Source: Alishewanella agri BL06
GTDB taxonomy: Bacteria > Pseudomonadota > Gammaproteobacteria > Enterobacterales > Alteromonadaceae
Length of the DNA stretch: 63,352 nucleotides
Reading direction: 5' to 3'
Assembly (NCBI RefSeq): GCF_000272005.1
Contig: NZ_AKKU01000020.1
Location: 1 to 63,352, forward strand
In this document: piece after piece, positions 37,991 to 45,667 of the stretch
How the letters are laid out: the number at the start of each line of letters is the position of its first letter
How positions within the stretch are numbered: the first letter of the stretch is position 1
Position numbers and translations under genes: made by a program
The notes under the pieces: generated by a model
The model's input: the letters and a program-made list of their open reading frames with translations, nothing else
The model's database searches: none
Told to the model about the DNA's origin: nothing

Positions 37991-38143
37991 ATGTCCCCGA
38001 CATACTTTAAAGCAGCTAACAATCACCTTAAACCGCTGGACTCGCAACAAGTTGCTCGCCATTTAGGTGTGCCCTAGCCAAATGAAGACGCCTATTATGA
38101 GAAGCTCGGATATCAGCGGGTTGGCTCAGTTTTCAAACTATAA
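37991..38143 (+). pseudogene. Remnant ending in a GNAT-acetyltransferase C-terminal stub
   Basis: One frame runs from ATG 37991 to TAA 38141-38143 but is broken by TAG at 38075-38077. After that stop the 21 residues contain EDAYYEKLGYQRVGSVFKL, the typical last strand-helix-strand of a GNAT N-acetyltransferase (YEKLGYQ). The rest of the domain is absent. The part before the TAG coincides with an attC-like sequence and is probably not coding. I read this as the tail of a deleted or decayed cassette gene. Confidence 0.6.
38014..38062 (+). other. attC-like sequence, possibly truncated
   Basis: AGCTAACAATCACC, then GGACTCGCAAC and the small palindrome GCAACAAGTTGC (38044-38055), resemble the 5' half of an integron cassette recombination site. 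Six of seven bases match RYYYAAC. A matching GTTRRRY end is not clear, so this is a partial or decayed site at best. Confidence 0.4.
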
Positions 38144-38146
38144 CAT

Positions 38147-38207
38147 GGCTAACAAACGCATGAGTGGACTGGTCGCCAAACCAGCAGCAAATCCAAATGT
38201 TAAAGGC
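38147..38207 (+). other. attC-like sequence between cassette-like genes
   Basis: It begins GGCTAACAAACGC, as many chromosomal-integron attC sites do. It has a short stem, CTGGT (38169-38173) and ACCAG (38180-38184), and ends ATGTTAAAGGC, near GTTRRRY. At about 60 bp it has the right size and sits just before the next ORF. Confidence 0.45.
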
Positions 38208-38218
38208 ATAATGGAACT

Positions 38219-38818
38219 ATGAGAGTCTTAATCGTTACGGATATATTTGGAGTTACAGCTTCTGTACTTTCCCTTGCCAACGCCTTAATGGCTGAGCGGG
38301 CTCATGTTGAAGTTGTTGATCCTTATGATGGTAAAGAGAAGTCCTTTAGCCATGAGCAATCAGCTTATGATGCATTTCTTGCCAATTGTGGTCACGATAG
38401 CTATTTTCGCAAAGTACAAGATGCAATTTCTTCTTCACTTGAGGAGTTGGTAATTATTGGTTTTAGCGCAGGCGCTTCTGCCGCTTGGAGAAATATGGAA
38501 TCCGACTGGCAATCTAACATATTGCATTTTGTTGGGTTTTACCCTGGGCAAATCAGATATCATCTCCACATTACACCAAAATATCCTTGTACGATTGTTT
38601 TTCCAAATCGAGAGGAGCATTTTGATGTCAATGATGTTAGCGGTATTCTGAACGAAATTGATAATGTTCAGTGCATCATTACTGATTATGGGCACGGCTT
38701 TATGAACCCTTTGTCACATCAGTATTCAAGCATTGGTGCAGGTGCATTTAACAAAGTAATAAACCAAGCCAGCAAGCTGGCGGATGTCGCTACGCTCCGA
38801 CGGTTATTACAGCGCTAA
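38219..38818 (+). CDS. Dienelactone-hydrolase-like alpha/beta hydrolase
   Basis: This 199-residue cytoplasmic hydrolase begins RVLIVTDIFGVT, like dienelactone hydrolases. It has nucleophile S83 in VIIGFSAGAS (Ser in place of the usual DLH Cys) and H159 in DYGHGFMN; the acid is probably the Asp in HFDVND or nearby. Substrate unknown. The gene is AT-rich compared with flanking core genes and lacks its own obvious promoter. It lies between an attC-like element and a CGCTAAC sequence at its 3' end, consistent with a former gene cassette. Confidence 0.7.
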   Translation: MRVLIVTDIFGVTASVLSLANALMAERAHVEVVDPYDGKEKSFSHEQSAYDAFLANCGHDSYFRKVQDAISSSLEELVIIGFSAGASAAWRNMESDWQSNILHFVGFYPGQIRYHLHITPKYPCTIVFPNREEHFDVNDVSGILNEIDNVQCIITDYGHGFMNPLSHQYSSIGAGAFNKVINQASKLADVATLRRLLQR

Positions 38819-38845
38819 CATTTTAAAGAAATACCTATATCAACC

Positions 38846-39484
38846 ATGATCAAACGATATCTACCACTCAACGTACTGCTACTTTCCATACCGTTCTGGC
38901 TCCTTGCCGCCTGGAACTATCCCGGTGGCACCAGCTGGGATGCCAGTACCGATGGTTTTAGTTTTACTGCCAATTATGTCTCGGCATTATTTCAGCCGCT
39001 GGCTTTAAATGGCCTGACTAACACCGCCCGCAGCTTCGCCTTTGTTGCCATGTTGCTGTACGCGACCAGCCTTAGCGTAATGTTCTGGCTTATTTCCACT
39101 TCGTATCCAAAATCCATCGCCAGCAAGACGGTGCAGATATTTGGGGTGGGTGCTATGGTCTATGCCTTTATTGCGGTGACCACACCAATGCATAATTTGC
39201 TAACTATTATCTCGGCCAGCTTTTTAGCGATCGCCATCGTAGGTATGTTAGTTCTGTTGCAGCGGGCAGCTGAGTATAAACAGGTGTTACTGGGCAGCTT
39301 TAACCTGCTGTTGCTGGCCATGCTTTCGGCGACAACTAAAGGTAATGTTTTCGTCGAACTGAGCCCGGCAATCGAGTGGTTACTTTTTCTAAGCGGCGCT
39401 GTATGGGTGGCGCTGGTCTATATTGGGGCAACCACACCTGACAATTTGTCAAAACGGATGCGTGAAACTCAGCGCACAAACTAA
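38846..39484 (+). CDS. Six-helix membrane protein, DUF998-like
   Basis: This 212-residue integral membrane protein has about six helices (near 8-20, 45-60, 72-85, 95-115, 118-140, 145-160 and 175-195 by hydrophobicity, one of them uncertain). The first loop has YPGGTSWDASTDGFSFTANYVSALFQP. It resembles DUF998-type proteins of unknown function. Codon use is closer to the core genes than its two left neighbours. It has no strong ribosome-binding site. Nothing in the sequence gives a substrate. Confidence 0.65.
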   Translation: MIKRYLPLNVLLLSIPFWLLAAWNYPGGTSWDASTDGFSFTANYVSALFQPLALNGLTNTARSFAFVAMLLYATSLSVMFWLISTSYPKSIASKTVQIFGVGAMVYAFIAVTTPMHNLLTIISASFLAIAIVGMLVLLQRAAEYKQVLLGSFNLLLLAMLSATTKGNVFVELSPAIEWLLFLSGAVWVALVYIGATTPDNLSKRMRETQRTN

Positions 39485-39510
39485 TTTAAGCGACAGCATA
39501 AGGAAGTCGG

Positions 39511-39927
39511 ATGTATCAGGGTAGCTGTTTATGTGGTGCGGTAACGATAGAGGTACATGGTGGAATTGAGTCAATTATTCATTGCCATTGCTCAAAGTGC
39601 AGAAAAAGCAGCGGCACTGCTTATGCAACAAATGGTTTCGTACGTAAGGCCGGTTTAATCATTAAAACAGGCGAGGAGCAAATGGGTTGTTATGAAACCG
39701 CGCCTGGCAAAAAACGACATTTTTGCAAAGTTTGTGCATCGCCAATTTTTAGCAGTAACAACGCGTCGCCAGAGTTATTGCGCTTAAGGCTGGGCATATT
39801 AGATGCCGATATTTTGGAAAAGCCGATATCACATAACTTTGTGTCTTCCAGAGCCAACTGGGATGACCTGGATGCGCAGCTTCCTCGCTACGATGAACAT
39901 GAGCCTGGCCGGGCGGTTAAGAAGTAA
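39511..39927 (+). CDS. GFA/CENP-V-domain zinc protein
   Basis: This 138-residue protein has the GFA (glutathione-dependent formaldehyde-activating-like) zinc fold: GSCLCGAV (C6, C8), HCHCSKCRKSSG (C25, C27, C30) and FCKVCASPIF, the full set of zinc ligands. Despite the name, most family members have no proven reaction with formaldehyde. ATAAGGAAG precedes the ATG. It is the last gene inside the repeat-bracketed island. Confidence 0.88.
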   Translation: MYQGSCLCGAVTIEVHGGIESIIHCHCSKCRKSSGTAYATNGFVRKAGLIIKTGEEQMGCYETAPGKKRHFCKVCASPIFSSNNASPELLRLRLGILDADILEKPISHNFVSSRANWDDLDAQLPRYDEHEPGRAVKK

Positions 39928-39942
39928 TCATCAACAGGCGGT

Positions 39943-40085
39943 GCATTACATCAGCTAAAGGTTTCTATCCCACTATCGCAGATGACGACTCCGGTACGCC
40001 AAGCATACCGGAGTCGTAGCCCGGTTTATACTGTGGTGGCTGCTTTAGTCGTCCCTAAGGCTGTAGGTCTTGCTCGCAGGCAGGG
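39943..40085 (-). repeat. Island repeat, copy 3 (inverted)
   Basis: This is the same repeat as at 37233-37535 but in opposite orientation. The box CCCACTATCGCAGAT (39969-39983) is followed by palindrome arms ACGACTCCGGTA (39985-39996) and TACCGGAGTCGT (40006-40017), then a flank with GGTTTA and GGTGG-TG-TTTAG that matches copy 4. Confidence 0.85.
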
Positions 40086-40220
40086 TGTTACGTTAACCAA
40101 AGTTGTTTAACCCACTATCACAGATGGCGACTCCGGTACGGCGAGCGTACCGGAGTCGTAGCCTGGTTTAAGCTGCGGTGGTTGATTTAGCCCTTAAAGC
40201 TGTTTTTCTCCGCCGCAGGT
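40086..40220 (-). repeat. Island repeat, copy 4 (inverted)
   Basis: Copy 4 is tandem to copy 3 and in the same orientation. The longest core is here: CGACTCCGGTACG (40128-40140) and CGTACCGGAGTCG (40146-40158), 13 bp around a 5-base loop. The box CCCACTATCACAGAT has one change from copy 3. Together copies 3 and 4 fill the 321-bp gap between convergent genes and could also terminate both transcripts. Confidence 0.85.
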
Positions 40221-40248
40221 TGGCGGCTAAATCAGCCCAATTAATCTT

Positions 40249-41346
40249 TTAGGATGGACAAGGCCCGGACACAGTACTAACTAACTTACCTTCCTTGTCG
40301 TGGAATAACCATCTACAGGTTTCATCTGTTACCGCATCGGCTGAATAGTGCTCAGGAGCAATCTCAGTGGTGTTGCTGTGATGCTGTCGCTTCTCGGCAG
40401 AAAAATCGGACCTTGGTCGTGCATAACTGCTGGTGACAAAATGTTGTTGTAGCTCAGCGATAGCGCAGGCACTAAGTTTGATATTCCACGAACTATGGTG
40501 TAACACATCGGCAAGTGATATGTCTGGCGTAATCATCGTATATTGCGGTTCAACCTCTACGCTAAGGGCGGTCAGATCGTCTTGCCAACCAAGTCGGAAT
40601 GCGAGCAGGCCGGAGGCTGTAGTATGGGCAATAGTTGCGTAATCGGCTGACTCTGCGATGATTTGTTTTTTAATTAACCTGGCTTTATGCAGCTTATCCC
40701 AAGCTACCGAAAAGTTGCTGCCATTCCTTAGCGCGTAGAAACCACTTTCTGAGACGTGCAAAGCAGCAAATCCAGTTCGCTCATCATCAGCACTAAGGCT
40801 GTTGTAATCAACATTAACACGATCCCGCAACCGGGTTGTCAGCGTCGGATCTAAGGCTAACCTCAGTACGACAGCCCCCGGATCCAAGCTACAACTGTTT
40901 GCTTTAAAATCGATTTGGCTATTAGGTAAGCTAATATCCTCGTGATGTGATAAAGCGATGTTATCTAAGATGTGCGATTTTACCTGCAGTAACTGAAAAA
41001 AATCTTTCGCGGCACTATGCTCCGCTTTGGTCAGTCGCGAAGGCGTTGTGGCTAAACGTTGCCGCTGGTAAGCAAGGTTAAACGCATGGGCTTTTTGATT
41101 AAAAATGTCGAAAATTAAAAACCGGCGTTGTGTAAGTACACAGTTTGAAGAGGCAGCCTTTAACGTATTCTGGTTATTGTCTGGCTGACAAGATAGTAAC
41201 ACTGACGCCTGGCTGCTTGTTAATTTCGCTGCCTCTTTAGCCGAGCAGTCCTCACAGGCATAACCTGTGATTGACTGAGTTTCTGCTGTTACGCTGTGGG
41301 CAATAATTAGGCTATAAACACCTAGCAGCAAATAAATCCATTTCAT
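40249..41346 (-). CDS. Exported cysteine-containing protein of unknown function
   Basis: This 365-residue protein has a clear signal peptide (about 1-21, ending SVTAE). The mature N-terminus carries GYACEDCSAKEA (a CxxC) and further Cys in LLSCQP, SNCVL, NSCSLD, SACAI, ETCRW and GPCPS. That is eight in the mature chain, an even number that suggests disulfides in the periplasm. I recognise no family and see no enzyme motif. The N-terminal YxCxxCxxxEA pattern looks like a repeated envelope motif. It is monocistronic. Confidence 0.65.
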   Translation of the reverse strand: MKWIYLLLGVYSLIIAHSVTAETQSITGYACEDCSAKEAAKLTSSQASVLLSCQPDNNQNTLKAASSNCVLTQRRFLIFDIFNQKAHAFNLAYQRQRLATTPSRLTKAEHSAAKDFFQLLQVKSHILDNIALSHHEDISLPNSQIDFKANSCSLDPGAVVLRLALDPTLTTRLRDRVNVDYNSLSADDERTGFAALHVSESGFYALRNGSNFSVAWDKLHKARLIKKQIIAESADYATIAHTTASGLLAFRLGWQDDLTALSVEVEPQYTMITPDISLADVLHHSSWNIKLSACAIAELQQHFVTSSYARPRSDFSAEKRQHHSNTTEIAPEHYSADAVTDETCRWLFHDKEGKLVSTVSGPCPS

Positions 41347-41384
41347 TTAGCAATTCCCTGGGCTTAGTAGAGATGATAGTTGGG

Positions 41385-41780
41385 TTAGACTTGATATAAC
41401 TCCAGCGGTAAGCCATCCGGATCCTGAAAAAACGTAAAGCGCTTGCCGGTATATTCGTCTACCCGTACTGGCTCAGTGGTAACACCTTGCTGCTGTAAAT
41501 AAGCCAGCCAGGCATCCAGATCGGTTACGGCAAAAGCCAAATGGCGTAGCCCCTGTGCTTCCGGGCGGCTGGGGCGGGGTGGCGCGCCGACAAAGCTAAA
41601 TAACTCCAGCTGACTGCCATCTGGCAGCTGTAAATCCAGTTTCCAGGATTGGCGTGCTGCGCGATAGTGCTCGGCCAGGATCGGCAGGCCGAGGGTTTCG
41701 CTATAAAACCGCTTACTGCGTTTATAATCGCTGCAAATCAGCGCCACATGGTGAATGCCTTGCATGGCCGGTGGCCGCAT
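41385..41780 (-). CDS. VOC-family protein, glyoxalase I-like (GloA2/YaeR type)
   Basis: This 131-residue VOC metalloprotein opens GIHHVALICSDYKRSKRFYSETLG and contains QLELFSF and GLRHLAFAVTDLDAWLAYL, ending FFQDPDGLPLELYQV. The His and Glu metal ligands of the two halves are present. It resembles the YaeR/GloA2 subgroup rather than true GloA, so methylglyoxal activity is not assured. The ATG at 41780 overlaps the stop of the upstream TPR gene (TAATG), suggesting coupling; a second in-frame ATG lies at 41765. Confidence 0.88.
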   Translation of the reverse strand: MRPPAMQGIHHVALICSDYKRSKRFYSETLGLPILAEHYRAARQSWKLDLQLPDGSQLELFSFVGAPPRPSRPEAQGLRHLAFAVTDLDAWLAYLQQQGVTTEPVRVDEYTGKRFTFFQDPDGLPLELYQV

Positions 41781-42757
41781 TACAGTACCTTTTTAATTTC
41801 AGTTTTCAGGTTATCGTCCTTGGTGCTGGCTTGCAGAGGCCGTAACAGCGCTTCGGCGTCCGGGCGTTGTTCGTTAGCCAGATAGAGCTGAGCTAAGCGA
41901 AACTGTGCCCATTCCTGAAATTCGGGTAATTGCCCCTGACTTTCGGTAATAAACTGCTGCAAAGCGTTGATTCCCTGTCCGGTGGCGGTTTTCGCCAGCA
42001 CCGCGGCGCGGCCCAACTGATATAGCGCCAGCAATCTGCTGCGTTGTGCGTCACGATCGGTGACCTGCTGCTCGCTGGCCAGCTGGAACTGCCGGATTGC
42101 CGCCTGATAGTCGCGTTTTGCTGCCTGCTCTACGCCGATTAAAAAGTAGGCTTCAGGTCTTTGCTGTAATAGTTCAGACTGCGCCAGCATGGCTTCGGCC
42201 TGCGCTAAATCTTCACGCAGTAGCAATTCCAGCTGCAGCAGTTGGCCTTTTAGCGGGTTGATTGTTGTTAGTTGCTCTGCCAGCGTCTTGGCTTTGGCTT
42301 TATCGCCGCCGGCAATACCCGGCGCCTGGGCGTAATACTGCGCCAGCGCCTGCAAATATTTTGGCTCAGCCGGCGCCAGGCTATGTGCCGTTTCATAGGC
42401 TTTTACACAGCGTTTGGCATGCGCCAACGCGCTCAACATAATGGCTTTTTGGGCATGGTTACAACTGGCATTGCCGTATAAGAACTGATATTCCGCATTA
42501 GTCATATCCAGTTTGATGGCTTTTTCCAACCAGTCGGCAGCCGCTTCGGTTTCCCCCAGAGCCAGCTCTGTACGCCCCAAAGCGGCCAGTAAAAACGCAT
42601 CTTTGGTCTTTTTGTTTACCTGGGGTGCCAGCAGGGTTTTTGCTTCAGCATAGGCGCCTTGCTGCCATAAGGTCTCCAGTTGTTGTTGTAGTGGCAGCTG
42701 TGCCTGAGCCGGCAGACTGCAGGCAAATAATAGGGTGAGTGTAAGGTGTCGTGGCAT
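41780..42757 (-). CDS. Periplasmic TPR protein
   Basis: This 325-residue protein has a signal peptide (about 1-19, LPAQAQ). Helical TPR-like repeats span most of the chain, for example AYAEAKTLLAPQ, AADWLEKAIKLDMTNAEYQFLYGNA and RDYQAAIRQFQLASEQ. It is probably a scaffold in the periplasm. It lies between a Sel1/TonB-type gene upstream (16 bp away) and the glyoxalase-like gene with which it overlaps, so the three may form one operon. Function otherwise unknown. Confidence 0.8.
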   Translation of the reverse strand: MPRHLTLTLLFACSLPAQAQLPLQQQLETLWQQGAYAEAKTLLAPQVNKKTKDAFLLAALGRTELALGETEAAADWLEKAIKLDMTNAEYQFLYGNASCNHAQKAIMLSALAHAKRCVKAYETAHSLAPAEPKYLQALAQYYAQAPGIAGGDKAKAKTLAEQLTTINPLKGQLLQLELLLREDLAQAEAMLAQSELLQQRPEAYFLIGVEQAAKRDYQAAIRQFQLASEQQVTDRDAQRSRLLALYQLGRAAVLAKTATGQGINALQQFITESQGQLPEFQEWAQFRLAQLYLANEQRPDAEALLRPLQASTKDDNLKTEIKKVL

Positions 42758-42772
42758 AGTAACAATCCTTGG

Positions 42773-44275
42773 TTACAGGTCGTATTCAGTTAACCATTCG
42801 CGAAAGCGCCTGGCATGCGGATAACCGGCTTGCTCTGCCCGTTGTAACATCGCTAACGCCTCGGTTTTGCGTTCTTCATTGTACAAACGGACGGCGTACC
42901 ACGCCATAATGAGTGGGTCTTTACCCTGCTCGGCGATATAGTGTTCCCAGGTATTCAGGCGCAGTGCCAGTTCACGTTGGGCCGGTTCAAAACCACTTTC
43001 TGCAGCCCGCTTTAACCAGAAGTTGGCGCTTAAGCCAAGCGGGACAGTAATTTGCCATTCAATAACGGCATTTTTTGATTTCAAGCCAAGATTTTGCGAA
43101 TAAACCCGATAGCGGCCGGCGGGTGCGTCTTCGCCAAGCTCTTTTTTAACTAATGCCAAAGTTGCGGTATCCAGAGTTTCTGACACTAATTCACCTTGCT
43201 CAGTTTTGGTAAAGCTGGCATTGATGGGGTTAGCGAAGTAGGTCCAGACGTCGTAGCGTTGATTATACAGCTCAAATCTGGGAAGTTCCTGACTAGGTAA
43301 GATTGGTTCAAAATTCAGGCGGCTTTTACTGACCTGAATTTCGGCTAAATCTAACAGCCGTGCCAATTGATATTGCGCTTCGGCTTCACCCGCTGTCGCC
43401 CGCTGCCATAACTTATGCTCAGAGATCAGTTGAGTGAGCATTTTGGTGTGCACGGCATTGCCTTGTGGAATATCCGCTACCAAGCGGGCAATTTGCTTGG
43501 TGCCGGCAGGTTCATAGCGACGGCGTTGCATAAATTTAGTGGTTGAGGGTACGAAATGCCCGGCTGGGTTAGCGGATACGGCTTCGGTAAACAACACCTC
43601 TCCCCGCTCATTGACCAGAGACAGTACGGTAGCGCTGCCAAAAAATGCCTTACTCCGTTCCCGTCGGTTGAAAACCAGACCATTTTTGGGATCGGGTATC
43701 AACACTGGCTGAGCTCTGGGCCGGTATTCCCAGGGCCGAATCTTCATGCCAGCAATAAACTGGTCAGTAAGTTCAGTGGCGGCCTGAATTTGCTCCGGTG
43801 TCAGTTGTTTGAGCAGAGCCAACTGCGCCGGTTGCGGTTTACCGTCCTGGATTTTGGCGGCTAACTGATAGTAGGCGAGCGCAGTAATCGGGTCTGCCGG
43901 CTGGCCCAGACCCTGTTCGGCCATCACAGCCAGCAAAACCGCTGCCCACTCATTGCCGAATGTTAACAGTTGTTGTAGCTGACTAAGCGCTGCCGGAAAG
44001 TCGCCGCGTTCAAGCAGTGGATTAACATGCCACCAGTTAACGCCGGTGTCGGTACCTGTGACTTCGGGTAAGCCATCAACCAAAAAGGCATAGTAAGTAG
44101 TGCTAACCGCGTTATCAGCGGCATCCTTCAAACGCGTCATGTCACGGAACTGAAAGCCGGTTGGCATGCCGGTGCCTAAAGGTTGACCGCTTGGCATTTG
44201 CTCAGACATCGGCCGTTGTTGTGCTAATACTGCACCGCAGCTAAAGACTATAAAGACAAAAATAGCGAAACGCAT
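42773..44275 (-). CDS. Exported Sel1-like protein, diverged paralog C of the Sel1-TonB_C family
   Basis: This 500-residue protein has a signal peptide (1-18) and a Pro/Gly/Met-rich segment, then a Sel1-like helical region (about 85-150). A middle region (about 205-270) resembles a worn TonB_C domain. The C-terminal domain clearly matches the two paralogs at 16 and 20 kb: HKLWQRATAGEAEAQYQLARLL parallels HQLWQGALMGSPQHQFLLGG, and SANFWLKRAAESGFEPAQRELA parallels SANFWWDQAAQNGHRGAQRIMA. ATAACAAC precedes its ribosome-binding site GGGAG. Function unknown; the family looks like an envelope module. Confidence 0.75.
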   Translation of the reverse strand: MRFAIFVFIVFSCGAVLAQQRPMSEQMPSGQPLGTGMPTGFQFRDMTRLKDAADNAVSTTYYAFLVDGLPEVTGTDTGVNWWHVNPLLERGDFPAALSQLQQLLTFGNEWAAVLLAVMAEQGLGQPADPITALAYYQLAAKIQDGKPQPAQLALLKQLTPEQIQAATELTDQFIAGMKIRPWEYRPRAQPVLIPDPKNGLVFNRRERSKAFFGSATVLSLVNERGEVLFTEAVSANPAGHFVPSTTKFMQRRRYEPAGTKQIARLVADIPQGNAVHTKMLTQLISEHKLWQRATAGEAEAQYQLARLLDLAEIQVSKSRLNFEPILPSQELPRFELYNQRYDVWTYFANPINASFTKTEQGELVSETLDTATLALVKKELGEDAPAGRYRVYSQNLGLKSKNAVIEWQITVPLGLSANFWLKRAAESGFEPAQRELALRLNTWEHYIAEQGKDPLIMAWYAVRLYNEERKTEALAMLQRAEQAGYPHARRFREWLTEYDL

Positions 44276-44345
44276 ATCACTCCCGGTGAGTTGTTATTAT
44301 TGTTATCGCCATGCCACTCCTGGCTGGCTGTTCACCAGTCTACAA

Positions 44346-45635
44346 TTAGCTTGCGGGGTACGCCAGCACCCAGTTAATAAACATTTCAGTACCGGTTTTT
44401 AGCGCTTTCTCGTCGGCATAAAAATGCGGTGAATGGTTGGCGGGTGCTTTAGCCGGATCCTGGCCCTCCGGGGTGATACCCAAAAATACAAACAGGCCCG
44501 GCGTTTCCAGCGCATAGTAGGAGAAATCTTCGGCGCCGGTGACCAACTGACCTTCCTGCACCTTATCCTGACCGGCGACCTGCTGCAGAATAGGCAGCGA
44601 GCGGCTGGTTAGCTCCGGATCATTTAATGTTACCGGGTAACCCTCTTCAATTTTAACTTCGGCCGTGGCGCCGGTTGCGGCGGCACTGGCTTCGGCTGCC
44701 TGCTTTAACAGGCCAAAAATTTGCTGGCGAATGCCTAAATCAAAGTTACGGATAGTGCCTTCCAGATAAACCTCATCCGGAATAATATTATTGCGCACCC
44801 CGCCTTCAACAATACCAAAGCTTAGTACGGCCGGGGCGCGGGTAATATTAATCTGCCGGCTGACAATGGTTTGTACGTTATTGATAATCTGCGCTGCCGC
44901 GACGATAGGATCCACGCCACCCCAGGGCGCTGAGCCATGGGTTTGTTTTCCCTTAACGCGGATTTCAAAGCGATCCGACGAGGCCATTAGCGGCCCTTTA
45001 CGATACTGCACCACACCGGTATTGGCCGCTGACCAGACATGAATACCAAAGATCGCCTCCGGCTTATGTTTGGCAAACAGGCCCTGCTTTAACATCAGTG
45101 CCGCGCCACCTTCTTCACCGGCTGGTGCGCCTTCTTCGGCTGGCTGGAAAATAAACATCACCTTGCCAGTAAGCTGCGCTTTCTGCTGTACCAGATATTC
45201 GGCGGCGCCCATCAACATGGCGACATGTAAGTCATGGCCGCAGGCATGCATCACGCCCACTTCTTTGCCGCGATATTCGCCTTTTGCGGTCGAGCGAAAC
45301 GGCAGATCAGTTAGTTCCGTGACTGGCAGCGCATCCATATCGGCGCGTAGTGCCAGCAGCGGACCCGGTTTACCGCTATCCAAAATGGCTACGACACCGG
45401 TATGGGCGATGCCGGTTTGTACTTCCAGCCCCAGTTTACGTAAATGATCTTCGACCACCTTAGCAGTGCGGAACTCGCGGTTACTCAGTTCCGGATGCTG
45501 GTGCAGATCGCGCCGCCAACTGATCACCTGTTGCTCCAGTTGCGGACTGATGCGCAGCACCTCGGCGGCATGGCTGTTATTCAGGCTTAACAGGCTACCG
45601 GCAAATAAGGCAGCAGCAATAAAGGTCAGTTTCAT
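44346..45635 (-). CDS. Exported M20-family amidohydrolase
   Basis: This 429-residue metal-dependent aminoacylase or amidohydrolase has a signal peptide (about 1-24, SHAAE), so it acts in the periplasm, unlike most cytoplasmic homologs. It has ALRADMDALPV, the metal motif HACGHDLHVAML, the catalytic EEGA/EEGG region, FGIHVWSA, the dimerisation-domain THGSAPWGGVDPI and GAEDFSYY. These fit the hippurate/IAA-amino-acid hydrolase branch. ATG 45635 is preferred, with CGGAG upstream; the longer frame adds a poor N-terminus. It could release amino acids from N-acyl conjugates. Confidence 0.9.
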   Translation of the reverse strand: MKLTFIAAALFAGSLLSLNNSHAAEVLRISPQLEQQVISWRRDLHQHPELSNREFRTAKVVEDHLRKLGLEVQTGIAHTGVVAILDSGKPGPLLALRADMDALPVTELTDLPFRSTAKGEYRGKEVGVMHACGHDLHVAMLMGAAEYLVQQKAQLTGKVMFIFQPAEEGAPAGEEGGAALMLKQGLFAKHKPEAIFGIHVWSAANTGVVQYRKGPLMASSDRFEIRVKGKQTHGSAPWGGVDPIVAAAQIINNVQTIVSRQINITRAPAVLSFGIVEGGVRNNIIPDEVYLEGTIRNFDLGIRQQIFGLLKQAAEASAAATGATAEVKIEEGYPVTLNDPELTSRSLPILQQVAGQDKVQEGQLVTGAEDFSYYALETPGLFVFLGITPEGQDPAKAPANHSPHFYADEKALKTGTEMFINWVLAYPAS

Positions 45636-45667
45636 GGTCAGGCTCCGCGGCAAGGCTGGCAAAATAG

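Noticed and set aside
38075..38077. Stop-codon readthrough (UAG recoding) giving one longer protein
   Set aside because: The frame before the TAG coincides with an attC-like sequence and resembles no protein, so a decayed remnant is simpler.
37281..40158. CRISPR array from the recurring palindromes
   Set aside because: There are only four copies, in two orientations and far apart, without regular spacers and without cas genes.
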